NCBI RefSeq assembly: GCF_000193375.1
Contig: NC_015315.1
Span: 248,001 to 312,000, forward strand
Source of the DNA: Thermoproteus uzoniensis 768-20
Lineage (GTDB): Archaea > Thermoproteota > Thermoprotei > Thermoproteales > Thermoproteaceae
Reading direction: 5' to 3'
Length of the DNA: 64,000 nucleotides
This document shows, piece by piece, positions 41,190 to 48,424 of the stretch. The position numbers were made by a program, and so were the translations under genes. The notes beneath the pieces were generated by a model, which saw only the letters and a list, made by a program, of their open reading frames with translations, made no database searches and had not been told where the DNA came from. Positions within the stretch are counted from its first letter, which is position 1, and each line of letters opens with the position of its first letter.

Positions 41190-41903
41190 TCACAGCTTGA
41201 AGAGCCTAGCCGCGTTTAGATAGAGCTTCTCCTCGGCCTCCTCCGGCGTCGTCCTCCATATCTCGGCGAGGGTCTTGAGGGTTTCCCTAACCATGGGGGG
41301 CTCCAGCCTCAGCCCCCTGTACTCGTAAGGCCCGTCGCTCTCGAGGACCACCATGTCGGGCTTCGCCGCCTCGGCGACGTCTCTGTGCTTTTTCTGTATC
41401 TTGACGGCTGGATTTATCGAGATGTAAAAGCCGTACTGGGCTATCTCCTCCAGGAGGTTCAGAGGACCTGTGTACCAGTGGATGAGGGCTCTGTCGACGT
41501 CGGCTTTCCTCAACGCCTCGACCGCGTCGGCCCAGGCGTCGGGCGCGTGGACGTTCACGACCAAGTCGTACTCTCTGGCCAGGCGGAGGAACTCGGAGAA
41601 GAACTCCCTCTGTTTGTCGTAGGTCTCGGGCACGAACCTCTTGTCGAGGCCCACCTCGCCTATACACGGCGCCTCGCTCCTCTCTATCAGCCGCAACGCC
41701 TCCGAGAGGTCCTCGGGCTTCGCCTTGCCGACGTTCCAGGGGTGGATCCCCAGACACGGCACGACGCCGAACCTCCTCGCCAGCTCCAGAGTCCTCTCGG
41801 AGCTCCTCACGTCGTCGGACACAGCGACGAGCTTAATCCCGGCGAACTTGGCCAGCTCCTCGTCGCCGAACTCGTGGCAGTGGCAGTGGCAGTCGACCAG
41901 CAT
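41190..41903 (-). CDS. TatD-family metal-dependent hydrolase
   Basis: 237-aa TIM-barrel amidohydrolase: MLVDCHCHCHEFG (metal-binding H-x-H), CLGIHPWNV, CIGEVGLDKRFVPE, VNVHAPDAW, ALIHWYTG and VLESDGPYEYRG. TatD proteins are metal-dependent DNases or related hydrolases; archaeal substrates are not defined. The barrel is shorter than in E. coli TatD (about 260 aa) and the first motif has extra Cys/His. It lies 17 nt downstream of the sugar-kinase-like gene on the same strand, so they may be co-transcribed. Confidence 0.88.
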   Translation of the reverse strand: MLVDCHCHCHEFGDEELAKFAGIKLVAVSDDVRSSERTLELARRFGVVPCLGIHPWNVGKAKPEDLSEALRLIERSEAPCIGEVGLDKRFVPETYDKQREFFSEFLRLAREYDLVVNVHAPDAWADAVEALRKADVDRALIHWYTGPLNLLEEIAQYGFYISINPAVKIQKKHRDVAEAAKPDMVVLESDGPYEYRGLRLEPPMVRETLKTLAEIWRTTPEEAEEKLYLNAARLFKL

Positions 41904-41920
41904 GGAGGCTCCGGAGCTCC

Positions 41921-42841
41921 CTATTTAAAACGACACGTCGCCGCGGCGGCCTCCACGAGGCGCTTGCTCAACAAGCCCTTAGCCCTCGCCGCCAACAACG
42001 CGGCGGCGCAGCTCTGCCTCACGGCCGGGCCTCTTATCTCCACGCGGTGCCCCAACGACTCCAGAGCGCCCTCTATGAGCGGCCTCAGCGACGCCTCGTT
42101 GTTGAGGTAGACAGAGCCCGTGAGCGCCACGGGGAGGGGGCCGAGGGCGCGGAGGGCCGCCGCTATGTACTCGGCCACGTGGGCCGCGGCCCGCCTCAAC
42201 AGCTCCTGGGCCTCGGCGCAGGTCTCGGCCAAGGCGAACACCCTAGGCGCGTACTCCGCTATTTTCCCCCGCGGGTTCTCCGACGAGTATATAACGTATA
42301 GAAGCTCGCCCGTGTTCTTGACCCCGTAGTGCTTGAGGACGTCCTCGGCGAAGCAGCTGGGGCTGTCCAGCCCCTCGATCTCCCTCAACGCCCTCCTCAC
42401 GGCCTCTCTGCCCAGATAGTAGGCGCCTCCCTCGTCGCCGAGCAGATGCCCCCATCCCCCCAACCTGACCTTGACCCCGCCCTTGACGCCGAGGAAGCTA
42501 CTGCCCGTCCCCAAGATCCCGACCACGCCGTCGCCGAAGAGAAACGCCGACACGTGGGCCGCCTCCACGTCCTCGACAAACACCGCGTCCTCCAGCCCTA
42601 GGCACTTCTTGAGAGAGCCGGCGAGCCTCTCGTCGACGAGGCCCGCTATGCCCAGCCCCACCGCGTCGGGCTTTACGGTCCCCAGGCCTTCGATGGCTTT
42701 CCCTATATTGCGGCACGCCGTCTCGAGGCCCACCGAGGCGGGGTTCGAGGGGCCCGCATAGGCGAAGGAGACGGCTCCTTCCTCTCTCAACAGGACGGCC
42801 TCGGTCTTCGTGCCGCCGGCGTCTACGCCTATAATAAGCAT
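41921..42841 (-). CDS. BadF/BadG/N-acetylglucosamine kinase-type ATPase
   Basis: A 306-aa ASKHA-fold protein: IIGVDAGGTKTEAVLL (phosphate 1), AVGLGIAGLVDERL, GVVGILGTGSSFLG (phosphate 2), WGHLLGDEGGAYYLGREAV and VALTGSVYLNNE (adenosine loop). The GDEGGAYYLG segment is characteristic of N-acetylglucosamine kinase-like members. It probably phosphorylates an amino sugar. It is divergent from the GlmS homologue at 42887 over a 45-nt promoter gap, which supports an amino-sugar role. Confidence 0.88.
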   Translation of the reverse strand: MLIIGVDAGGTKTEAVLLREEGAVSFAYAGPSNPASVGLETACRNIGKAIEGLGTVKPDAVGLGIAGLVDERLAGSLKKCLGLEDAVFVEDVEAAHVSAFLFGDGVVGILGTGSSFLGVKGGVKVRLGGWGHLLGDEGGAYYLGREAVRRALREIEGLDSPSCFAEDVLKHYGVKNTGELLYVIYSSENPRGKIAEYAPRVFALAETCAEAQELLRRAAAHVAEYIAAALRALGPLPVALTGSVYLNNEASLRPLIEGALESLGHRVEIRGPAVRQSCAAALLAARAKGLLSKRLVEAAAATCRFK

Positions 42842-42886
42842 AAATCCCCCTATAAAAAGTTATTTAAGCCTTTTTGTATACAGATA

Positions 42887-44653
42887 ATGTTTTTTAAGAG
42901 GCGGCTTGGGGCGTATGTGGGCGGCATATTCGGCTTCTACTGCAAGGAGCCGAGGAGCTTGAGGGATATCAAGACCGGTCTGAAGAGGCTCGTCTATAGA
43001 GGCTACGACGGAAGCGGCGCGGCCTACCTCGAGGGGGGCGTTCTGAAGGTCGTGAAGCGCCCGGGCCACGTGGATGGGCTGGAGCTCCCCGACGTGTATG
43101 TCGCAGCGGCGCTCGGCCACACCCGCTACGCGTCGAGGGGCAGAGTCACTCTGGAGAACACTCACCCCCTCTTGGACTGCGGGCGGAGGATAGCGGTGGT
43201 GGTGGACGGGGTGATAGACGGCTACGAGGCGTTGAGGGACGAGCTGGCGGCCGCCGGACATAAATTCACGTCGACCACAGACGCCGAGGTGGTTGCCCAT
43301 CTGCTCGAGGGGGCGGACCCGGCGGCGTTGGCCGAGCGCCTTTCCGGCATGTTCTCCTTCGCCGCCCTCACGGCCGACGGGAGGCTCTTCGCGGTGCAAC
43401 GCGGCCAGCCGCTGGTAGTCGCCGTCTCGGGCAGCTGTTCCTACATATCCAGCGATATAGCCAGCCTCTACGGATTCGCCGAGGAGGCCTACCTGTTGCC
43501 GGAAGGCGCCTACGTGGAGCTGGAGCCCGGCGGCTTCAAGGTGCGGCCCGCGGAGGGGGGCCAGCAACCCGAGAGGAAGAGGGTGAAGGAGCTCCTATAC
43601 GCCGAGAAGGCCGGCTTCCCCCACTTCATGCTCAAGGAGATATATGAAGTGCCGGAGGCCCTTCTGAGGACCAAGGCGGCGCTTATGGAGAAGTACCTAA
43701 GGCTGGCCTCCATGATAGTCCAGGGCGCCAAGAACGTCTACGTCATAGGCAACGGGACGAGCCTCCACGCAGGGATGGTCTCCTCGTACTACTTCGCCGA
43801 TGTGGGGACGCCGGTCGACGTGATCAGCGCCGCCGAGTTCCCCCACTACGCCTTGGAGAACGTCGGCACCGGCACGGTGATATTGGCCATAAGCCAAAGC
43901 GGCGAGACGTCCGACGTCATAAGGAGCATAAGGGCGGCGAGGCGTCAAGGCGCTGTGATAATCGGCGTCACGAACTCCGTCAGCTCCAGACTCGCCATAG
44001 AGTCGAACGTCTATCTGCCCATAACGGCGGGGCCCGAGATGGCCGTGCCCGCCACGAAGACCTTCACGTCTACCCTCGAGACTCTGCTGATATTGGCCTA
44101 CTACGTAGGCCTCCACACGGGCAAGAGGAGCCAGGCCGACCTAAAGGCGCTCGCCGAAAGGATCGACGGGCTCGCCAGAGCTCTGGCGGGCTCTATGCAG
44201 AGCCTCGACAAGGCCGCCGAGGGTCTGGCGGATAGGCTGGCCGCGCGCGGGGCAATCTACGTGGCCGGTAGCGGCATAGTATACCCCGTGGCTCTTGAAG
44301 GCGCGTTGAAGCTCAAGGAGGCCGCCTTGCTCCACGCCGAGGGGATCCAGCTCGGTGAGCTCCTGCACGGCCCCCTCGCCCTGGCGTCGCGGGGGCTCCT
44401 CGTCGCTGTGTTGAGGCCCACGGACAAATCGGCCGCCGACCTCTACAACAAGGCGTTGAAGATAGCGTCGGAGAGGGGGGCCGACGTCTTGACGGTGGGC
44501 CCCGGCGGCGATATGCCGGCCGTTGAGGCGGACAGAGAGCTGGCGCCCATATCGTATGCGGTCTCCCTACAGCTCCTGGCGTATAGGACCGGCGTCAAGG
44601 TCGGCGCGCCCATAGACACCCCGCCGGGGTTGGTCAAGGCCGTGACCGTATGA
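42887..44653 (+). CDS. glmS: Glutamine--fructose-6-phosphate aminotransferase homologue lacking the glutaminase nucleophile
   Basis: 588 aa with the GlmS layout: N-terminal Ntn-amidotransferase domain (to about residue 220) and two SIS sugar-isomerase domains (NVYVIGNGTSLHAG, AISQSGETSDVI; YVAGSGIVYPVALEGALKLKEA; VGAPIDTPPGLVKAVTV at the end). The SIS part is complete. In the amidotransferase part the invariant start Met-Cys-Gly-Ile is V-G-G-I (Gly12 replaces the nucleophile Cys), and the conserved HNG loop is VDG (Asp107 replaces the oxyanion Asn). It should be unable to use glutamine and may use ammonia or a separate donor. Start choice (ATG 42887 or GTG 42917) does not restore a cysteine. 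Overlaps the YbaK gene by 4 nt. Confidence 0.92.
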   Translation: MFFKRRLGAYVGGIFGFYCKEPRSLRDIKTGLKRLVYRGYDGSGAAYLEGGVLKVVKRPGHVDGLELPDVYVAAALGHTRYASRGRVTLENTHPLLDCGRRIAVVVDGVIDGYEALRDELAAAGHKFTSTTDAEVVAHLLEGADPAALAERLSGMFSFAALTADGRLFAVQRGQPLVVAVSGSCSYISSDIASLYGFAEEAYLLPEGAYVELEPGGFKVRPAEGGQQPERKRVKELLYAEKAGFPHFMLKEIYEVPEALLRTKAALMEKYLRLASMIVQGAKNVYVIGNGTSLHAGMVSSYYFADVGTPVDVISAAEFPHYALENVGTGTVILAISQSGETSDVIRSIRAARRQGAVIIGVTNSVSSRLAIESNVYLPITAGPEMAVPATKTFTSTLETLLILAYYVGLHTGKRSQADLKALAERIDGLARALAGSMQSLDKAAEGLADRLAARGAIYVAGSGIVYPVALEGALKLKEAALLHAEGIQLGELLHGPLALASRGLLVAVLRPTDKSAADLYNKALKIASERGADVLTVGPGGDMPAVEADRELAPISYAVSLQLLAYRTGVKVGAPIDTPPGLVKAVTV

Positions 44654-45099
44654 GGAGCTACAAGGCGCAGCTCTTGGGAGTAGAGGTGGAGGTATTGGAG
44701 TTCGACGAAGGCGTAGAGACCGTGGAGAGGGCCTCCAAGGCCAGCGGGGCTCCTCCCGACGCCATAGTGAAGACGCTGTTGGTTAAGGCCGGCGGGGATT
44801 ACGTCGTCGTGCTGGCGAGAGGCAACGTGAGGGTGGACATGGAGGCCCTCTCCAGAGCTTTGGGGGCGCCGGCAACCATGGCCAAGGCCAGAGAAGTGAG
44901 GGAGGTGTTGGGGGTCGAGCCCGGCGCGGTGACCCCCCTCAGCGAGAGGGTGAAGGCGCTTAGGGTCGTGGCGGATCCCGGCATACTCGAACACGAGTAC
45001 GTGCTCGCCGGCGGAGGCGCCGTGAATAGGCTAATAAGGGTAAGGACTGCCGACTTGGTCAACGCGTTGAGGCCCACCTTTCTCGAGGTGTTCAGGTAG
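44650..45099 (+). CDS. YbaK/ProX-type aminoacyl-tRNA deacylase
   Basis: 149 aa of the YbaK/EbsC/ProX family: ASGAPPDAIVKTLLVKAGGDYVVVLARG (the conserved lysine loop), GAPATMAKAREVREVLGVEPGAVTPL and a C-terminal strand VRTADLVNAL. Members hydrolyse mischarged Cys- or Ala-tRNA-Pro and related species. Which substrate this one uses cannot be read off. Coupled to glmS by a 4-nt overlap; its end converges with the small membrane protein gene (8-nt overlap). Confidence 0.88.
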   Translation: MRSYKAQLLGVEVEVLEFDEGVETVERASKASGAPPDAIVKTLLVKAGGDYVVVLARGNVRVDMEALSRALGAPATMAKAREVREVLGVEPGAVTPLSERVKALRVVADPGILEHEYVLAGGGAVNRLIRVRTADLVNALRPTFLEVFR

Positions 45100-45277
45100 C
45101 GCCCTCCTCGCCGCCCTCAGTCCTCTCCTCGAAGACGCCGAGGCCCGCGACCAGCAAGACGACGAACCACGCCAGGGCGAGCAACACGAAGTCGCGCGAC
45201 ACGAGCGCTATCCACGTAAAGGCAAGCGCGAGGAACAGCGATATCGCTAACGCTATTATCTTGTCAAGCTTGAGCAT
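45092..45277 (-). CDS. Small membrane protein, two TM helices, 61 aa
   Basis: Two hydrophobic helices (IIALAISLFLALAFTWIALV and FVLLALAWFVVLLVAGLGVF) separated by a short loop, with an acidic Glu-rich tail (EERTEGGEEGAT). No family recognised. It is followed on the same strand, after 34 nt, by nothing; the CBS gene lies upstream on the same strand with its own promoter. Its short length and hydrophobicity make prediction reasonable but not certain. Confidence 0.6.
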   Translation of the reverse strand: MLKLDKIIALAISLFLALAFTWIALVSRDFVLLALAWFVVLLVAGLGVFEERTEGGEEGAT

Positions 45278-45311
45278 AAGGGGGGCGAAAAAAGGAGTTT
45301 TAAGAATTCCG

Positions 45312-45725
45312 CTAGGCGGGCGGGGCGAACGAGCCCACTAGCTCCGAGAACCGCGCGGCCTCCGCCAGCTGGCCCTCGGCGTCGGCCATATCCGCGGCCG
45401 AGATAACGCCGACGAATCTGCCGCCGACAGTCACGGCCGCCACCGCCGTCCCGGCCGCCATCATGGCCTCGGCGACTCTCCATAAAGGCTCATGCCCCTC
45501 GACCAACAAAGGCGGCTTGTCTACAGCCTCGACGACAGGCGCGTCGGCGGAGACGCCGCGGGCAACCGCCTCGACGATATCGCTCTCGGTCAACAGACCT
45601 ATGACGTGGTCTCCGTCAACAACGGCGGCGCAGACGCCGTCTCGAAGCACGGCCGCTGCGGCGTCGCGTAGCCTATCCCCGAACGAGAGGAGAGCGACTT
45701 TTCTGGCTAATTCAAGGGCTTTCAC
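45312..45725 (-). CDS. Tandem CBS-domain protein
   Basis: 137 aa comprising two CBS motifs: RDAAAAVLRDGVCAAVVDGDHVIGLLTESDI and WRVAEAMMAAGTAVAAVTVGGRFVGVISAADM. CBS pairs bind adenosyl nucleotides and act as energy or ionic-strength sensors on partner proteins. Here the module is stand-alone. GTG start with CTTTTTAACG about 23 nt upstream. The nearest candidate partner is the YeeE/YedE transporter, transcribed divergently, but there is no direct evidence for an interaction. Confidence 0.88.
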   Translation of the reverse strand: MKALELARKVALLSFGDRLRDAAAAVLRDGVCAAVVDGDHVIGLLTESDIVEAVARGVSADAPVVEAVDKPPLLVEGHEPLWRVAEAMMAAGTAVAAVTVGGRFVGVISAADMADAEGQLAEAARFSELVGSFAPPA

Positions 45726-46002
45726 ATAATAAATCCGATTTATCGTTAAAAAGATTATCTTGAATGAGGAATTTTCCTCGATTTACCTATTTAAAAACTT
45801 TCATAAAGTAAAGCGATCAGTCACGTTTAATTTTATATTTTATATATAAATTTATCATTTACATATTTTTAGGAAATTAAAAATTTTTAATAGCATTAAT
45901 ATTTTCCATTTTAAATATATCGATAATCGCCCGGCGGATCGAGCCGACGTTATTTCAAAAATTTGACATAAATACTTAAAAATGGAAAATAAAATCACAA
46001 AC
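45726..46002. other. AT-rich intergenic region with divergent promoters
   Basis: The 277 bp between the CBS gene and the YeeE/YedE gene are very AT-rich (for example 45820-45910) and contain no supportable gene. The ends hold the TATA boxes of the two flanking genes. The middle shows long runs of A and T with short inverted words but no clear palindrome. Confidence 0.4.
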
Positions 46003-47391
46003 ATGGCAAATATACAAGATCCCCAATATCTGAAGGACATGCGGACTCTACACCTCACCGCGTGGTTGTTGCTGCTCCTCTCTCTCGCCATGCTTTTCGG
46101 CGGCATTTACATGCAAGTCGTGCTCCACCAGACGAAGGCCCCGCTGTGGCTCGGCATAGTGGCGGCTCTGCCTCTGGCCATACCTCTAGAGCTCTGGAAC
46201 TTCTCGGACCCGGACACGCTGTTTAGGGTCATGGCGCTTCAGGACAGGTTCTTGATAGCGTGTTTCGGCTTCGCGATAGGCCTCGGAGCCATACTCCTGT
46301 ACGGCCTAAACCTATTCACCGCGCCGAACTTCGGCTTGAAGGCCTTCTTCGTGGGCGGCGTGGTGTTGGGCGGCTTGATATTCGGCGTTGGCGTCGGGCT
46401 CGCCGGCTACTTCCCCGGCACCGTGTGGATAGCGCTGGGGCAGGGCAGGAGGGACGCGCTGTACGCCGTGTTGGGAGGCTTGCTGGGGGCCTTCACGTGG
46501 TCGGTCATATTCGGCTGGGTTAAGCCGTATCTCTGGGACGCGCTGAACTTCGGCACTATAACTTGGCCCCAGCTGTTCGGGATACCGTTCAGCGACAAGG
46601 CCGCCATGTTCGCCAGCGCGGTGATCTTCGGCATAATCATGTTCCTGGTATTTCTCTTCCTGCCGCGCTTCCCCAAACAGCCGGTTAGACAAGCCTGCGG
46701 GTTCCATCTGGCGGGGAAGGGCGGCGCCGTTAGGTACGAGGACGTCATAAGGGAGGAGAAGGCCAAGTACCCAAGGCAGAACAAGTACCTTGTCGAGCTG
46801 ATAAACGAGAGCAGTATCAGGAACGCGAGGTACGTCGTCGTGTTGGGCCTCGCCTTCACCATAGAGGCAGTCGCCGTCATAATACTCCGCCAGATTTTCG
46901 GCGAGTCGACCACCTACTCCTGGATAGGGGCCCAGCTGTCGTATATGGTCAACCCCTATTGGGCCGCCTCCAATCCCTACTTCCAGCTGTTCGGCGGAAT
47001 GCACATCGTGAACGGAGTGCCGGTGGACAAGCCGTTCAGCGAGATAGGCTGGGAGCCCATCACCGATCTGAGCACGTTCCTCGGCGGATTGATATCGTCG
47101 GTGTTCATATCGAGGAGATTCATGGGCTTCAAGAGGCAGATACCCAGGATCTGGGCCCACAGATTCGGCGAGTCTGAGGCCAAGAGGTTTCTCGGCTCCT
47201 TCTTCGGCGCATTTCTAGTCCTCTTCGGCGCTAGGATGGCCAACGGATGCGCCAGCGGGCACATACTCAGCGGCAATATCCAGATGGCCGTCTCCAGCTT
47301 CGTGTTCATGCTGGCCGTTATGGCCGGGGCGGTGATCACGCTCAGATACGTAATGCGCCTGAGGATAAACTCCTGGGGCTACGCCGAATAG
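46003..47391 (+). CDS. YeeE/YedE-family sulfur-compound transporter
   Basis: About 462 aa with roughly ten transmembrane helices in two homologous halves. Each half has the YeeE/YedE core: RFLIACFGFAIGLGAILL and LGSFFGAFLVLFGARMANGCASGHILSG. The GARMANGCASGH motif carries the cysteine known from thiosulfate uptake (TsuA/YeeE), and a further Cys lies in RQACGFH. The family imports thiosulfate or other sulfur species and partners TusA-like proteins. This fits the sulfur genes at 3-9.6 kb. I prefer ATG 46003: CTTAAAAAT lies 25 nt upstream, whereas ATG 45982 overlaps that box. Confidence 0.88.
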   Translation: MANIQDPQYLKDMRTLHLTAWLLLLLSLAMLFGGIYMQVVLHQTKAPLWLGIVAALPLAIPLELWNFSDPDTLFRVMALQDRFLIACFGFAIGLGAILLYGLNLFTAPNFGLKAFFVGGVVLGGLIFGVGVGLAGYFPGTVWIALGQGRRDALYAVLGGLLGAFTWSVIFGWVKPYLWDALNFGTITWPQLFGIPFSDKAAMFASAVIFGIIMFLVFLFLPRFPKQPVRQACGFHLAGKGGAVRYEDVIREEKAKYPRQNKYLVELINESSIRNARYVVVLGLAFTIEAVAVIILRQIFGESTTYSWIGAQLSYMVNPYWAASNPYFQLFGGMHIVNGVPVDKPFSEIGWEPITDLSTFLGGLISSVFISRRFMGFKRQIPRIWAHRFGESEAKRFLGSFFGAFLVLFGARMANGCASGHILSGNIQMAVSSFVFMLAVMAGAVITLRYVMRLRINSWGYAE

Positions 47392-47404
47392 ACAAGCCGC
47401 AAAC

Positions 47405-47436
47405 CCCTTTCTTTTTTCCCAATCTTTTCTTCCTCT
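47405..47436 (+). terminator. T-rich terminator of the YeeE/YedE gene
   Basis: About 15 nt after the stop codon the plus strand reads CCTTTCTTTTTTCCC and then TCTTTTCTTCC, pyrimidine tracts with T5-T6 runs of the kind where archaeal RNA polymerase terminates without a hairpin. The tRNA gene on the opposite strand begins 33 nt further on. Confidence 0.5.
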
Positions 47437-47468
47437 GAGCTAGAATTCGGCGAGCAGAGCTCTATGGA

Positions 47469-47589
47469 AGCCGCCGCCGGGATTTGAACCCTATCCCGAA
47501 CCCCCTCGCGGGGGCTCGACGGGACCTACGGGTCTGCAGCGTCGGCCCCCTGCAGGGTCCGCCGCTATACCGGGCTTAGCTACGGCGGC
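47469..47589 (-). tRNA. tRNA-Cys(GCA) with two introns, no encoded CCA
   Basis: On the minus strand the gene starts GCCGCCGTAGCTAAGC (acceptor stem, U8, D arm) and ends GGTTCAAATCCCGG then CGGCGGC and T73. The mature anticodon loop is CTGCAGA, anticodon GCA; U73 is normal for tRNA-Cys. The 121-nt gene exceeds a 74-nt tRNA by 47 nt. An 18-nt insert (about 47542-47559) contains a decoy CTGCAG and fits best between positions 30 and 31. A 29-nt insert interrupts the T stem after AGGTCCCG. That insert can form CCCCC-GCGA-GGGGG with flanking CCCG/CGGG pairing, a bulge-helix-bulge. Removing both gives perfect acceptor and T stems. Exact splice points are ambiguous by one base. Confidence 0.88.
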
Positions 47590-47638
47590 TCTCAGAACAC
47601 CACGCCTACATTTATTAATTTTGCCTCGTGTAGACGCG

Positions 47639-48160
47639 ATGTACGTGGCCGCGGCGTTCTACTCGCCGATCCACGGCGGGGAGTATGTCAAGAGGGCTTT
47701 CGAGGAGGTGAGGCGCGTTCTGCCCGAGGTGTTGGGCCCCTTCAAGTCTGCCGACGAGGTGCCGGACGCCAAGGCCAAGGTACTGCTGGCCGTCACCTTG
47801 ACGGGCGGCACGGGCGTCGCCGTGGCCGACTACGCGAGGCGTCTGGGCGTCAAGGCCGTGGTGACGCTGGGCTTTCCCGAGCACAACGGCGCCGCGTCGT
47901 CTCTCTCGGCCCGATCCTATCTGGAGGCGGAGGGCGTCAGAGTCTGGCCTCTGCACTGCGCCCCCAGCGGGGACTGCGGCGGCGCGGCCGCGAGCGCCAA
48001 GAAAATCGCGAGGACGGCCGCGCTCTTGACGGCGCCGAGGGTCTTGTTGATAGGGAGGCGTAGCGCCCAGGCGGATAAGTTCTCGGCTAAGTTCGGGGGG
48101 CTCCGTCGACAGGCTCTCGGAGAGGGGCCGCCCTCTGCAGAGCAACCGCACTCGGCGTAG
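47639..48160 (+). CDS. Truncated L-fucose/arabinose isomerase-like protein (N-terminal domain only)
   Basis: About 173 aa. VLLAVTLTGGTGVAVADYARRLG, VVTLGFPEHNGAASSLSARSYL and PRVLLIGRRSAQADKFSAKFG resemble the first Rossmann-like domain of archaeal fucose-isomerase-fold proteins, which normally continue to 350-450 aa. Here the frame ends soon after the GRRS motif in an atypical tail (GEGPPSAEQPHSA). The other frames between 48105 and 48270 contain protein-like scraps, such as NTPVYYAAMSLAINVLTA ending at a TAG near 48259. So the gene is probably frameshifted or truncated. The ATG at 47639 fits TTTATTAAT 25 nt upstream. It lies immediately after the tRNA. Confidence 0.6.
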   Translation: MYVAAAFYSPIHGGEYVKRAFEEVRRVLPEVLGPFKSADEVPDAKAKVLLAVTLTGGTGVAVADYARRLGVKAVVTLGFPEHNGAASSLSARSYLEAEGVRVWPLHCAPSGDCGGAAASAKKIARTAALLTAPRVLLIGRRSAQADKFSAKFGGLRRQALGEGPPSAEQPHSA

Positions 48161-48290
48161 AGAGGCGACTGCACACCACACACGCCGTTCTAAAGCCCGT
48201 TAACACCCCCGTCTACTACGCCGCTATGTCGCTGGCGATCAATGTCCTCACGGCATAGATTAAGCTGATCTACACGGCAATATCTTTAGA

Positions 48291-48399
48291 AAACTTTCCT
48301 ATCATATTTGGGAGCCATTTTGTGAGCGGTTGATGCTAACAAGCTGTGTATTTTACATTGTTGGAAATGGCATGGCTCCCAAATATGATAGGAAAGTTT
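48291..48399. repeat. 109-bp element bounded by perfect 28-bp inverted repeats (MITE-like)
   Basis: The left arm 48291-48318 (begins AAACTTTCCTATCATATTTG) and the right arm 48372-48399 are exact reverse complements over 28 bp, separated by 53 bp without coding capacity. Perfect long terminal repeats around a short core are the mark of a miniature transposable element or the remains of an insertion sequence; a long hairpin terminator is less likely because the core is too long. No clear target-site duplication is visible. The right arm runs straight into GTTTAAATTATAC, which serves as the TATA region of the following gene, so the element supplies part of its promoter. Confidence 0.75.
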
Positions 48400-48424
48400 A
48401 AATTATACACCTTTTACATATTGT

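Noticed and set aside
46312-47160. Minus-strand frame of about 282 codons opposite the YeeE/YedE gene
   Set aside because: Shadow of a membrane protein gene with clear helices and motif on the plus strand.
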